A stretch of 48,299 nt of DNA, taken from Oehlia diaphana (taxonomy: Eukaryota > Glomeromycota > Glomeromycetes > Glomerales > Glomeraceae). A program made the translations under genes and the position numbers. The stretch covers positions 1 through 48,299 of the forward strand of contig QZLH01000686.1 in assembly GCA_003833135.1 (NCBI GenBank), written 5' to 3'. The stretch's first letter is position 1, and each line of letters starts with the position of its first letter. The notes under the pieces are model-generated. The model had not been told where the DNA came from. It saw only the letters and a program-made list of their open reading frames with translations, and did no database searches. Positions 11,659 to 23,014 of this stretch are shown here, in pieces.

Positions 11659-12282
11659 GCGTTATAATATCGAAGATATTAAATATTACTTTGACTATAA
11701 ATTCCATCATTCCGTAACTGTGACATAACCTTGATATATATTTTGTATTGCGAAAAAAAAACTGGAAATCGTATTAATGAAAGAAGTTCACGTATTCGTT
11801 ATAAGGTAATTAAGGTATGTAATGATTATTTAAAAATAAAATTTTATTTCACAAAAAATAATATTAAAAGTAATTATCTTTGGCATAGACCTTTAGTTGA
11901 TTTAGCAAACTTTATAGTAATCATAGTAATCATAGTCAATAAAATATGATGTTACACGTGTAAGGTATGAGAATGATAATTTGTCAATCATTTTTTTGAA
12001 ATTGGGATTAATAACCGTGACCAATCGTTTTTGAACGTTATGAATTAAGATAGATTGTATGTTTTTTATATTTTTGTTGCTCCGAATATAGCTTCAGATA
12101 TATTTTCCGTTTGCAGTTTTTATCAGACACCTTCTCTTTTGAAAATTTTGATTTCAAATGAATGAGAAATATATTTCTGTTTCAAACGATCTGCGGAGAT
12201 TATTTTACTGTGCCATAACGAATTTAACGAACTAAGCTATAGATATTTTGTTGTGTATAATTCTCGATTATTAAATAAAAGA

Positions 12283-12345
12283 AAATTTTTTAACAAATTA
12301 GGCATTAAATAGCAATTTTTTTTAACAAGTTAGGCATTAAATGGC
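12283..12345. repeat. Two-copy 31/32-nt tandem duplication
   Basis: The unit AATTTTTTAACAAATTAGGC...TTAAATAGC occurs twice in direct succession, with a few substitutions and a change in T-run length. A third partial copy starts (AATTTTTTTT) after 12345. It is a recent local duplication in non-coding DNA. Confidence 0.6.
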
Positions 12346-12778
12346 AATTTTTTTTTTCTTTGATCAATGCTCTAAGATCTTAGTTATTATTCATTATTGA
12401 TACTTTAAGAGGTTTAATACGCTTTAAGAAATAAAACTAAATTAAGTGATAGTATATTCCTTTATCTACCAACGATTAGTTAGTAGTATTTCTCCTTCCT
12501 GCCTCTTAGTGAAATGCAAATTTTGGAAATTTGGCTGTTTAATCATTAAATATATTAATGGCGATGTTAAATTTCTTGTTTACTTTGAATAAAAAACATG
12601 AAAATAATTTTTGATTGGAACTCGTCTGTTGGAACTATATACTGTACACGTGATAATCGTGACATTTCAACTTGCGCTGATGTAAACATTAATTATAATT
12701 CCCAACAAGACTAAATTTTAATCTTTTATCACATTCACCTGACCTAAATCCACTTGAAAGTTGAAAAGATCGTAATAA

Positions 12779-13086
12779 GGCACACAAATTCAATTTTTCG
12801 GTTCACGTAACATTGAAAATTAAAATCGACCGGGGTTATTATTTATTAATAAAAAAAGTTTATATATTAAAAATCGTAACATCTGATTGGTTGACTTTTA
12901 AAGGGGAGGATAATTAAAAAATTTATTTTCGCTCCAGAAGTTCTCAGCCACGTGATAAACTTACCCGCCAATAAAATTACGTCTTGATCACGGGATAAAC
13001 TTTATATAAATAAAGATTTTTTTATTGAAATTTGAAAAAGTGACCCGACCGGGTGAAGTGAACCGAAAAATCGAATTTGTGTGGCC
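12779..13086. mobile_element. 308-bp MITE, PIF/Harbinger-like
   Basis: Terminal inverted repeats begin GGCACACAAATTCAA on the left (12779) and GGCCACACAAATTCG on the right (complement from 13086). The 26-nt arms at 12781-12806 and 13058-13083 match with one mismatch. The element is flanked on both sides by TAA (12776-12778 and 13087-13089), the 3-bp target duplication expected of PIF/Harbinger transposons, whose ends also commonly begin GG. There is no transposase, so it is non-autonomous. Inside lie ACGTGATAAACTTACCCG and a diverged second copy (CACGGGATAAACTTTA). The TIR and TSD are read directly; the superfamily is an inference from the 3-bp TAA duplication and the terminal GG. Confidence 0.7.
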
Positions 13087-15923
13087 TAAGCGTCCGGTGT
13101 TTATAAAATTCCGGAGGTATTATATAAGAAGTTTACCCTCCATAGAATCTGATTTGTTCCTTATTTCTCGCGTTTGCAATTTTGCATATTAGTCTCAATT
13201 TTTTAGGTAAAATTAATTTGAATTTTTCCTGGTACAAATCTGGAATTAAAAAAAATTGATGTAAAATATAGATATTTAGATTTCTATTTCTAAGGAAATT
13301 TATATTGTTTTTATTTTATGATATTTTCATAATTACAGATTTAAATAAAAATTTTAATATTATATAAAGCTCCATTATACTATTTTGACTGATGTTTTGT
13401 TTTGGCTAACGTGCATTTTCAAAAAATTATAGAATAGAGTGCCATTATAACACTAATGTCTTTGGTCAAACACATTTTACTATAATAAAAATATATACAT
13501 ATTTATTTAGATTTATCTAGTCTTGTATCTGTTTAATTATTTCATATAGTTTAACCTTGTTCAATTATTTCATTTTATGATAATAAATGGGATAAAATCA
13601 ACATTAATTAAATATAATGCCCTCTCAACTTTTTTTATATCTTTGCTAGATTATTACTTTGAATAATTTTTAACATTCCTTTAATAAAATTTAATAATCA
13701 TACAATTATTGAAGCGCTCAAAAATGATAGGAAATAATTAAACTTTGCTAATAGATCGTAAGTAACTTACTTATACACGCGTAATATTAAAAATAATTTT
13801 ATAAAACTTCTGTTATATTTACATATATTTATATATTATGATACATCCTTATCAAACGTTATTAGAAATACAAACCTAAAAAACATAAAAAATTTGGCCA
13901 TTTATTAAAAATTTATTTGATTATAATTTATAAGAGTACAATAATAATATGATAAACAATGGACGTGAATCAATTATATTATGTATAGGTTTACTTTTTT
14001 CAAACATATTAAGTATATCGATTCTCAATTAAATATTAAATTCCTCATAAATCTCTCAATGTTCCCTAACTAACTACACGATTTTAACCTTTCATTCTCT
14101 AATTGATGTTTTATTTATCAAAATCATTCATGTTATCATCTAGACATCAAATATGCTACAATCATTCAAAGGTTAATTAGATTCATTGTTACGTATTTCT
14201 TTCAATTGATCATATTATGCTTAAAAAATATTTCCTTCAAACTTGATTACTTCTCAGTATTCCTAGATATTTCATTTTTGTGTAGGAAAAGGTTCGAAAT
14301 TGTCGATTGGCACGTCATAAATAAATTAATTAAAAATTTCATTAATGGAAGCTTTACCATTAATTTTTTCAGAATTGTGCTGTTAGATAGTAAGGCAGTT
14401 ACAGGAAAAGTCAAGATCACAGAATGATTATGTGACTATACGAATTGATAATCATACAATGGCATAATAGAATACGGGATTTTGAAAACAATTATAAACC
14501 GAGAAAGATCATAATCAAAAGTAACATATAAAATGTAAGCATTAAAATCAGAATCAAGTGTACAGATTTATTTTTTAATAGTTCAAATGACGTAATTCAT
14601 CAACTTCTTCCGGTAAGTTGTTTAATTATATGAAATGCATGAATGTATATAAATATATTCGCAACGTTACGATCGGTACAGTTCTAATATTAACATCACC
14701 TTTTTTCGTATTTCTTTGCAATTGTTGAAGTCTGTTGAATATGTTAATATTTGGTATACACTTCAGATGATGATTTGCGTCAGGTGATAACTGGCGCGCG
14801 TCAGGTCGATTTTGAATAGTTTCTCAATTAATACAGCTTAACTTGTGAGCACCATAACGAACTGCATATATCCTTTGAATACTGAATTATATATTGCAGA
14901 TACCACATTTGTAAATATGCATTCTTAACATTTCAAGTTGCCCAAATATCCTTAAAAAATACGGTTGACATCTGACTTAAATTGCCGTCACCTGAAGGGT
15001 TATGCATTACACGAAAAAAAAAGAGTAATCTTTAATATATTGCCTTTGAATTTTTTCGTCATTTTTTAAAAGATTTATAATAAATGTTTATGATATCAAC
15101 TTTTTCACTTTTCATCATATCCAAAATTTTACAGAAATAAAGGACAATGTCATTTACGAGAATTTAAAAGAAGCTGGAGTGAATTTAAATTAAATTTACT
15201 CCTGATTATGAAATATTTTTTTGTAATAAAAAGTTATCACTTTTTGAAAAGATTTTAGCCAAAGGAAGGAATATAACAAGTGGGAAAAAAACACTAGAAA
15301 TTTGAGAAAACAAATAATAATGACTAATGGTTGACTGTTCAATTATAGATTTATTAAAGATTTTCATCGGATTCAAAATATTACTCGAATCAAAGCTTTA
15401 CTCGGAAAATTGTAAATATTAAATCTGAGTTACCTATTATCACAATGAAATGATTTTTATAAATTAAAGACTAGCATGACAATTTCAATTAATAATTCGA
15501 TCGATTTTCCTGAAAAGGGTAGAACTCGCAGCGAGTTTAAAAAGAAAATGAGATATGAATAACCTTTTTTTTTTAATACCCAAATATATATATATATATT
15601 TAATTAAAAAACTTTAATTCTCAATCATCAATTTATTAATAATCAACACTTTTCCTATAATGAGCACGAATCATTTATTAAACTTTTTATTTTGCTACCG
15701 GCACAATATTACAATGAATGACAAAATAGGATTTCACCCATCAAAAACATTGTTGTCTTCAGATACTAAATAAAAGCCAGTTAATGGCTAAACTCATTCA
15801 ATATAATATAGAACTATTGATTCCAAAACTTTTTACTTTATACAATATATAATTCAAAACATTTTTCTAATCTATTTAAAAAAATAAGTTATTATTATAG
15901 ACAAATAGTATATAGTTTTTTTT
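13087..15923. other. Non-coding AT-rich interval
   Basis: About 2.8 kb lying 3' of the Vps3/TGFBRAP1-like gene. Open frames here (for example 14206-14427) lack good starts, splice sites or protein-like composition. A GC-richer spot at 14757-14815 holds GCGTCAGGTGATAACTGGCG followed by GCGTCAGGTCG, and at 14982 the related word TTGCCGTCACCTGA. These look like short repeat remnants. An (AT)n run lies near 15580-15600. Confidence 0.45.
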
Positions 15924-18900
15924 TTAAATATTATTGCTTAAGGGATCCGAAACTGTTGCAGTACCGTTAACGCCATTATTTATATCCTCTCTTTGTTCAA
16001 AATTACACTGAACATGTTCAATATCACCATTTGGTTGCCTCATGAAATTTGATCCGCTGATATACTTTTTACATTTTGAGCATAATCTATTTTGATCTAT
16101 TACAGTTGGTCCAATTTTTTGATAAGCCTGGTATAACTCAAAACTTGTCTATAAAATGAAGTAATTGAAATCAGTTAAGCGTTAAAAGACGGTAAAAGGT
16201 TAAATACAATTAAAAAATATATATATATTTAAATTACTATGGTGTTTTGGCCACGACATAACCCTTTTAGAACTTGTCCTTCTCTATAATCATGATAATT
16301 TTGTCTTAATGAACGAACCAAGAATTCGTTTAACATTTCAATTGACCAACATTCTGGTAATAATCCCATAACCTACATATATTATCGGAAAATAAATTAT
16401 TTAATAAATCGCCTTACAATACTTTTTATTACATTAATTCTTCACTAACCTCTGCGGTATCTAAATACACTGCTTGCGCATTCAACAAATTTATTATTTC
16501 TTCAACCATTCCATTCCTAATAAATTTTTTTTTAATAAAAATTTAAAATAATATGCATATAAATAACAAATGTTATACTTACTCATTTTGTATTTGCAGA
16601 TAAACTTTTAATAACATTAGAAATAAAGTACGTCTTGTAGCAACCAAATTCTTATCTTCCACGATTTTTTTATCTGCCTGTTTTTTAGATGATAATTTAC
16701 AGACCATCCGACCGGCATATAAGCAATAAACTTCCGCTCCACGAAAATCTTTTAAATCATTAATCAATATACATAAAGCTTTCTCGTGTTCATTCAACTT
16801 TATAAGATAAATAGAATAGTAAATATAAGAGCTAAAACTATCAATTACTAAATTAATTCAAACTTACTTTTCCATATACAATAGCTAATTCAGCTTTTAA
16901 CACTGGAATTTCAAGCAATTTATTCAAAACTACTTCTGCATCATATCGTATATAAGTTTGTAAGAAACTCATTAATTTGGCTCTTTCGTGTGATATTAAA
17001 TCTTCCGTTGGTTGATTTTGTAAGAACGACAAATATGTCTTCGCCGAATCTTTCAAGCTTATAAAATCATTTGCTAATATAAAACGATATGTTCAATGAT
17101 TTTGTTCATATTTAAATTAATGTAATTATCTTTAATCACTTACTTATTTCTTCAATCTTCGCTTTTACTTCATCTGATTGCAATAAATTTTTTAATTCTT
17201 CTATATACAAGAATGCCAGTTCTGTATGATGCTTTTCCTCATTGCTTTTTCGTTGTGTAACCAAGTATTCCAAGTACATTTTTAACCCATTCTTTCCAAT
17301 CGATCTTAAATGATCCAAAACCAAACCAGGTTCGATCAACGAAGAACGTCTTAAATTTGGTTGCATAAATATCTAAATAAATTAAATCTGAGTATTGGTT
17401 TATTAATTACCAAATATTACTAATATCCAGATAAATTCATACCTTAGCTCCAATAACTTCATCTAGCTTTGCAACCCAACTTGCATATTCCCATATTAAG
17501 TCAGGGTCAACTAACTTTCCGAGTATATTTGCCATTTGTTGTAAACCATACGGAATGTCTTGATCTGAGTTATTCTCTTCGATAATCCTATATTATACAT
17601 ATTATAAATATATAAAATAAATCATGAAATTTTAACTACATCATAAATACTCACCGTTTCCATATTTCCAAAGCTTTTCTGAATTCTTTGTTTTCTTTAT
17701 AAAGTAAGGTTAAAGGATAATATTTCTAAATAAACGAAAAAATTTAAAAGATTAAATTTGCTCATTCTTATTATTATTTTTAAACTGATTGTATTAAATC
17801 CAACCTTGTTCTCTAATAGAATATTTTCACTAAGTTCTAACACACATTCATTAGGATTTTCTAATAAAGAATTTAATGGCTTATCCAATTCAGGCTTATC
17901 AGAACTAGCGTATAACCTTAATAAAGCATTATCAACAGCCTAATCAAATTCATTAAAAAATTATTTAGACCGGTGTACAAATTAAATTAATTTGAATTTT
18001 CCAGTAGAATGATATCAATACCCTCAAAATGCATTTTTCATCCGGCTTCAAAGCTTTCCCTTTAACTACTCGCTTCTCGCGATCATTTGTTAAAAACATT
18101 AGTAGCATTTCTTTCGCATTCGTAATTAGAGTTTTACAATCAACGGAATCACGTGATACTATATAAAGTGTATTAAAAAAATTCAATCTTTCGATTAAAA
18201 TTTAATTAAAATAAACAGATGCACGCATACCAATATTATCGATGCTGATAAGACGTTCAATAACTGCTTTAACACCAGAATAGACTGTAAAATTATCGTC
18301 ATTTCTGATAATATCTTTCATGTCTTCAAATAATTGGATTAATAACCTAGGATCAGTATTTCCTTCTTCGAAAAGCGGAAGAGCCATATCGAAAAACGTC
18401 TCTCCAAGATAGAGAAAACCGGATTTTTGTTGAATATAATTGAACTCATGACGCTATAAAATATGCCAATCGTGAAAGTTATAATTGTTAAATAAAGAAT
18501 AAATAGCCGTTTACAACCACTAAGGGTTAGGGTAAGGTTGGTGATGATTTTAACATTTTTGTATAGTAGTATCATTTAATAAAATATCCGAAACGAGATC
18601 TATTAAAAAAAAAAATATTTTTATTATCGTTTAAAATTACACGATAACTCACCATTCTTTCACTATGGACATTCTCTGGAGTTGCTGTTGTCATCATTCG
18701 TTTAGACGATTCTATAGCTTCTTCTACGCGAGAAGCATCGAGCATTGAATCAATCTTAATAAATAAAGCAACTTTTAGAATATGTTATACAAGGAAAATA
18801 AATAACCACATAATTTATCAAACCTGGACAGCAAAAGGTGTTGCTGCTAAAGCAACAACAGATTCGCTTCCTGCGATTATAAGTCGAGTGGGAACTGTTG

Positions 18901-20513
18901 CTAAAAAGTTGGATTGGTTATTATTTGATTTAGCCTTGTCATTATCTACATTTGAAAAATTATTATTATCTAAATGGGAATTATTATCTTCATTAAATAA
19001 ATATCCATTTTCCAATTTCAACCTATCCATTAATCCGGCGACCTGAACTTTAATACCAGGTCCAGTTGAAATTGTCCTTAGCCTTGACTTAAGTTTTATA
19101 CTCTGAACAAGTTTTTGCTCGATTATATTATGAACTTCTATCACATTGTTGCGCAATAACGCAACAACAAAAGGAAATTCAACACTGATTGCTCTTGGAA
19201 AATTTTCCCATTGTAATGTTCCGCGAACAGCATCCCCTGTGTTTGCAATAAAATGTCCAATTGTCACCTGTAAAAATCATAATCAACATTAAGGATATTT
19301 AAAACAAATTACTTCTTTAAAGAACAAATATCAATGAGCAAGGATATGATCAGCATTAGCCGGCGCGGTCAACAAAAATTCTCCTTCTTTAATAACAGTA
19401 ATTATAGGTCTAAACATATCGCCATTAACAGATGATTCATACGGAATTAATTCTTCCATCCGTTTGGCTAACAAATTAATCATCTTATAACGACGCGTGT
19501 CCGCTACACATACATATGGTCCATATTGACATGCCGTAATGGCACCATCTGGAACTTGCATAGACTATTGAATTGTTACAATATTTTATTAATGAAATTT
19601 ATTTTATTCGATATAAAACCATAAAACCATTATAGCTTACTTTTATTTCAGTGCATCTCTCTGATGTCAACGAGTAAATATGTAACATTCTTTTCTTCAT
19701 TACGCATATTCTTACTGATCCATCTTCTTCAGTTTTTCCTTCCATCGAAATATCATGACAAAAACATGTAACACCTCTAATCGGTTGAAAGTCTGGTGTC
19801 GGCAAAGCAATAATCTCGGGAAGCGAGTAAAAAGATAAGGTCGAATCTAATTATTCCCAAATATTATTTATTAAGAAATCAAAAATCATAATAAATTTAA
19901 TAAATCACTTTTACTTGCCACACAATATAACGGCAGTTCTGATTTGAGGAAAAAGCATTATACGCTCAACTATCCTTTTCCCAAGAGGTTGTTTACTAAG
20001 ACGAAAGTTACTCGATACATTCTTTATTGAAATTTTAAGAAAAAATAAACCATCACATTTACGAATACAAATATCATTCTTTATTATTGAATTTGCTTTA
20101 TTCTATACATACATTATCGGATGAAACTTGACCATCGATTAAATAATGAATTAAATATCCATCCGAAGTGCCTAAATATAAATTATTTTCTGGCACAAGA
20201 ATAATATACAAGAAAAAAAAAATTATTTATCTAATAGTAAAGTTTATTTATTAAATAAATATTATTATTACAAACTATTTGATAAAGCTAATTTATACAA
20301 CGATAATATTTCTCTGCTACTTCATGTCAACATTGGAAAATATTTCAACTTACCCCAAGCCTCAACCGACTCTACTGTGACTTGAGTATCTTTAATTCCC
20401 CATCCCGTTCCAAATAATCTACTTCCACCTCCAGAATTTTGAGAAGCCTGTTGGCTATCTTCGAGATGTAACGCATTAATGAGAGTCTGTAAAGAAAAAG
20501 GTGAGAAAGTCAT
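15924..20513 (-). CDS. Vps3/TGFBRAP1-type CORVET tethering subunit (CNH + Vps39 domains)
   Basis: Eighteen exons, about 1,032 aa: 20513-20354, 20189-20113, 20021-19919, 19846-19641, 19564-19348, 19269-18824, 18754-18653, 18453-18231, 18158-18022, 17939-17805, 17725-17655, 17587-17443, 17372-17144, 17073-16868, 16797-16583, 16516-16450, 16372-16238 and 16148-15924. All phases close. The N-terminal part is a CNH beta-propeller (NNLYLGTSDGYLIHYLID, ILCDSTLSFYSLPE, GEFLLTAPANAD, FPFVVALL). The middle is an alpha-solenoid (SGFLYLGETFFDMALPLF, AVDNALLRLYA, HTELAFLYIEELKNLL, NEHEKALCILINDLKDF). The C-terminus is a Cys pair plus FMRQPNGDIEHVQC, the Vps39-type zinc-binding end. This order matches TGFBRAP1/Vps3, which with Rab5/Rab7-class GTPases tethers endosomal membranes. 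Vam6/Vps39 of HOPS is the alternative, but ALLRLYA and the HTELAFLYIEE stretch fit TGFBRAP1 better. The start (MTFSPFSLQTL) fits the family N-terminus, although a CAG acceptor-like site overlaps it. Two introns are non-canonical (GC-AG and AT-AC, listed separately). Confidence 0.85.
19270..19347 (-). other. Putative U12-type AT-AC intron in the Vps3/TGFBRAP1 gene
   Basis: On the minus strand the intron begins ATATCCTTGC and ends TTTTTAC (78 nt). ATCCTTAAT, close to the U12 branch-site consensus TTCCTTAAC, lies 19 nt from the end (branch A). Splicing joins GAT C to AG GTG ACA and restores the frame (ANAD-Q-VTIGHF). No GT-AG combination keeps both the conserved GEFLL strand and the downstream VTIGHF frame. 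Confidence 0.75.
19847..19918 (-). other. GC-AG intron in the Vps3/TGFBRAP1 gene
   Basis: The donor is G|GCAAGTAAAA, a good match to the GC-AG class, and the acceptor is TAATTAG. Splicing gives TTG TGT G|AT TCG ACC (L-C-D-S-T-L-S-F-Y-S-L-P-E), the conserved CNH strand of the family. Using the nearby GTAAAA as donor instead shifts the frame out of LSFYSLPE. Confidence 0.75.
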
Positions 20514-20756
20514 TGACAATTGTTAAAAAAAGGCCTTTCGATATCGAATGTAAAATCAAAGGTGAATTAGAAGATATAAGATATTGTTCATTAAAAAATT
20601 GCCCTTCGGAAAAATCATGTGATTGATGGACTATTTTTAGTAAATGACATCATATCAAAATTTCGAAACTTTTCCTGTATAGTACTAGATAACTAAAACT
20701 AAACGCTAATTAAATAAATATTTCGTCGAAATTGATTTTAAATCTTTTTTCAACTA
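20514..20756. promoter_or_regulatory. Shared divergent promoter of Vps3/TGFBRAP1-like and gamma-SNAP genes
   Basis: Only 243 bp separate the two start codons, which face away from each other. Both products act in membrane tethering and fusion, so co-regulation is plausible. I recognise no specific factor site. Confidence 0.55.
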
Positions 20757-22388
20757 ATGGAAGATAATAAAATACGAGAAGCAGTTCAATTCTTGTCAGA
20801 AGGCGATAAGGCGTTAGTAATTATTAATTAGCAGTCTTTTATTATGCATTACCTTAATTCGGTTTTCTATTCAGGACTCGAAAGGGTTGGTTTAAAAAAC
20901 CTGAATGGGACGTAGCTGGGCAAAATTACGAAAAAGCTGGTATCTAAATATTTTAACTTAGTTTTGTTTTAGTGATTCTCTGATTTAATATTTATAAATT
21001 ACTATTTCAAGCTTCGTGTTTCAAGGCAGCTCGTTCATATGATCAAGCTATTCAAGCATATCAAAAAGCTTCTGACGCGCTTTTTAAGTCTGATTCGTAT
21101 GTATAACTTTTTTTTCGAGTTGTCTTATTCTCCTTTTTTACCAAATCATCCTATATTTAGCTTATACATGGCTGCAAAAACGATGGAGTCTGCTGCAAAC
21201 TTAGCAGCTCAACAGCTTAAACAGCCTGAACGAGCTAGTGAAATGTACAAAAAAGCTAGTGATTTATATCAAGCTCATATGACTCCAGATCGAGCAGGTG
21301 AAATGTTAGAAAAGGCTGCAAGGTAATTTTCTTATATCTCCTAATATTAATTTATTCAAAGTATCTAACATCATTATTTAATAAAAAGAGCTTTGGAACC
21401 AGTTTCTGTTGATGGCGCCATAGATTATTACGTTGCTGCATGTAACTTATTTGAGTCGGAAGACCGTGGAAGGTTTGCAGTTGATACATTCAAGAAAACA
21501 ATAGCAATCATGATTAAAAATAAGCGGTAAATTTTTATTAAGAAATTATAGAACATTTTATATATTTCAAATTTCTAATAATCATAAATTCAAAGATATG
21601 CAGAAGCAGTAGATATTATGCATCGACTTTCTAAAATATATCTGGGCATTAATCATCAACAGGGATTGAATAAAACATATTTAAGTATTATCATAACTTT
21701 ATTAGCGTTAGAAGATGAAGTTGAAGCGAAGAAACAATTTCAATTGTTTTGCCAGTGATTATTAATTTTATATTATTGTTTCACATTTTTGAATATCGAC
21801 TATTTACATAATGCATTTAAATTTTTTTTTTTTTTTAGAAATGCTTTTATCCAATCAGAGGAGTCAGCGATTTCAAGTTCGCTTTTGGATGCCTTTGAGC
21901 AAGGTGATCAGGATCTTTTGGATCAAGTTGTACGTAGACCAATTGTAACTTATTTGGACAATGATGTTGCTAAACTCTCTAGAGAAATACAAGTTCCTGG
22001 AGGTTTAAGTAAGCCACCTCCAACTACTTATATTCCTCCACCAAAGCCCATTACCTCGAATAATGGTAGACTTCAAGGACATGAGCAAAAGAATGATTTC
22101 CCCATTTATAATCAACATCAAAATGATTCTTATTTCCTACATAATCAACAAAAAGGGAATTTAAATGATTATGCGGAAAAGAAAAGTAATTCTTTACATG
22201 ATCAGTTGCAAAAAAATGATAAGCGAGAACCTGATGAGAATGCGCCATACAATATTAGTGATAAGGCTGAAGTACTTTCCACAGGAGACCAAATACACTT
22301 ACCTTCATCAACTACGCCTGTACCACCATCTCATTCAAATTCTAATCAAAATACTTTCATAGAAGAAGATAACGGTGAATTATGTTAG
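20757..22388 (+). CDS. Gamma-SNAP (SNARE disassembly adaptor)
   Basis: Seven exons, about 404 aa: 20757-20812, 20875-20939, 21012-21096, 21161-21322, 21389-21526, 21596-21754 and 21839-22388. The protein is a TPR-like solenoid: NYEKAG, SYDQAIQAYQKASDAL, ANLAAQQLKQPERASEMYKK, PDRAGEMLEKAAR. It then has DNDVAKLSREIQVPGG, the conserved gamma-SNAP C-terminal segment, and ends in acidic EEDNGELC, like the GGLC end of animal gamma-SNAP. SNAPs recruit the NSF/Sec18 ATPase to SNARE complexes. Gamma-SNAP is the divergent paralogue of alpha-SNAP/Sec17. The tail after VPGG is about 125 residues and rich in Pro, Asn, Gln and His, roughly 90 longer than usual, while the ELC end is kept. Exon 1 uses a GTTAGT donor. 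The more obvious GTAATT donor three bases downstream would put a stop in exon 2. Confidence 0.9.
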
Positions 22389-23014
22389 ATTTGGGGATAT
22401 AGATACGATTTTTTTAGATTATTTCTTTTTTGTAAACTAGTAATAATATAAGTCACAGACAATTGAGGTATTTAAGGCACGACTTATTTTATTTGAGAGT
22501 TGTAAAAATTTTAACATAAGTTAACTAAACTTTAATATTTATTTCTTACCCAACGTGTTCAACTTAAATAAATATTTTCTATAATAATTAAACTATATAA
22601 AATATAATTATCAATTCAATTGCAAATAAATAGTTTTTATAATAATTATACACTATCCTATATTATACTACAAATATTAAAGAAGAAAAATATTATAAAT
22701 ATTTTAATTATAAAATAAAAAACACCAGCTGGATTAAATCAAGAATTAATTAAAGGAGCTTAAAACTAACAATATACCTATCTCTAACCCGACCGTTAAC
22801 TATAATTTATCTGGTTACAGTATTTACATGTCGAATTTCCCGACGCGGATCCACACAGCATTACCTTTTTATTAGAGTATATTGGAACCAAAAACATATC
22901 ATCCTTCTTTCAGAAAGATTACTGATGATCATATTGAGCTAAAAAGGATAAAGTATTTCGTATTTCATTGAATCTTAGGATTAATTATCAATATTCAATC
23001 AACTATTTATTGTG
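22389..23014. other. Convergent 3' intergenic region
   Basis: 626 bp between the stop codons of gamma-SNAP and the K+ channel, which run toward each other. Very AT-rich in its first half, with a slightly GC-richer patch near 22780-22860. No gene or repeat recognised. It presumably holds both polyadenylation regions. Confidence 0.5.

Larger units (their letters stand above)
9956..12778. other. Long non-coding interval upstream of the kinase array
   Basis: No convincing gene. Near 10074-10135 an exon-like stretch sits between a T13-AG acceptor and a CAGGTAACC donor and reads KFGKRRQKSQERH on the plus strand. It is isolated and unrecognised. The rest is AT-rich, with a degenerate tandem repeat (10384-10480), a small possible ORF (11476-11658) and a short tandem duplication (12283-12345). 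Confidence 0.4.

Noticed and set aside
12283..12345. LTR or transposon end
   Set aside because: Only two adjacent AT-rich copies with no TIR or target duplication; a local tandem duplication is enough.
14206..14427. 73-codon plus-strand frame
   Set aside because: Low-complexity AT-rich translation, no good start context and no splice sites.
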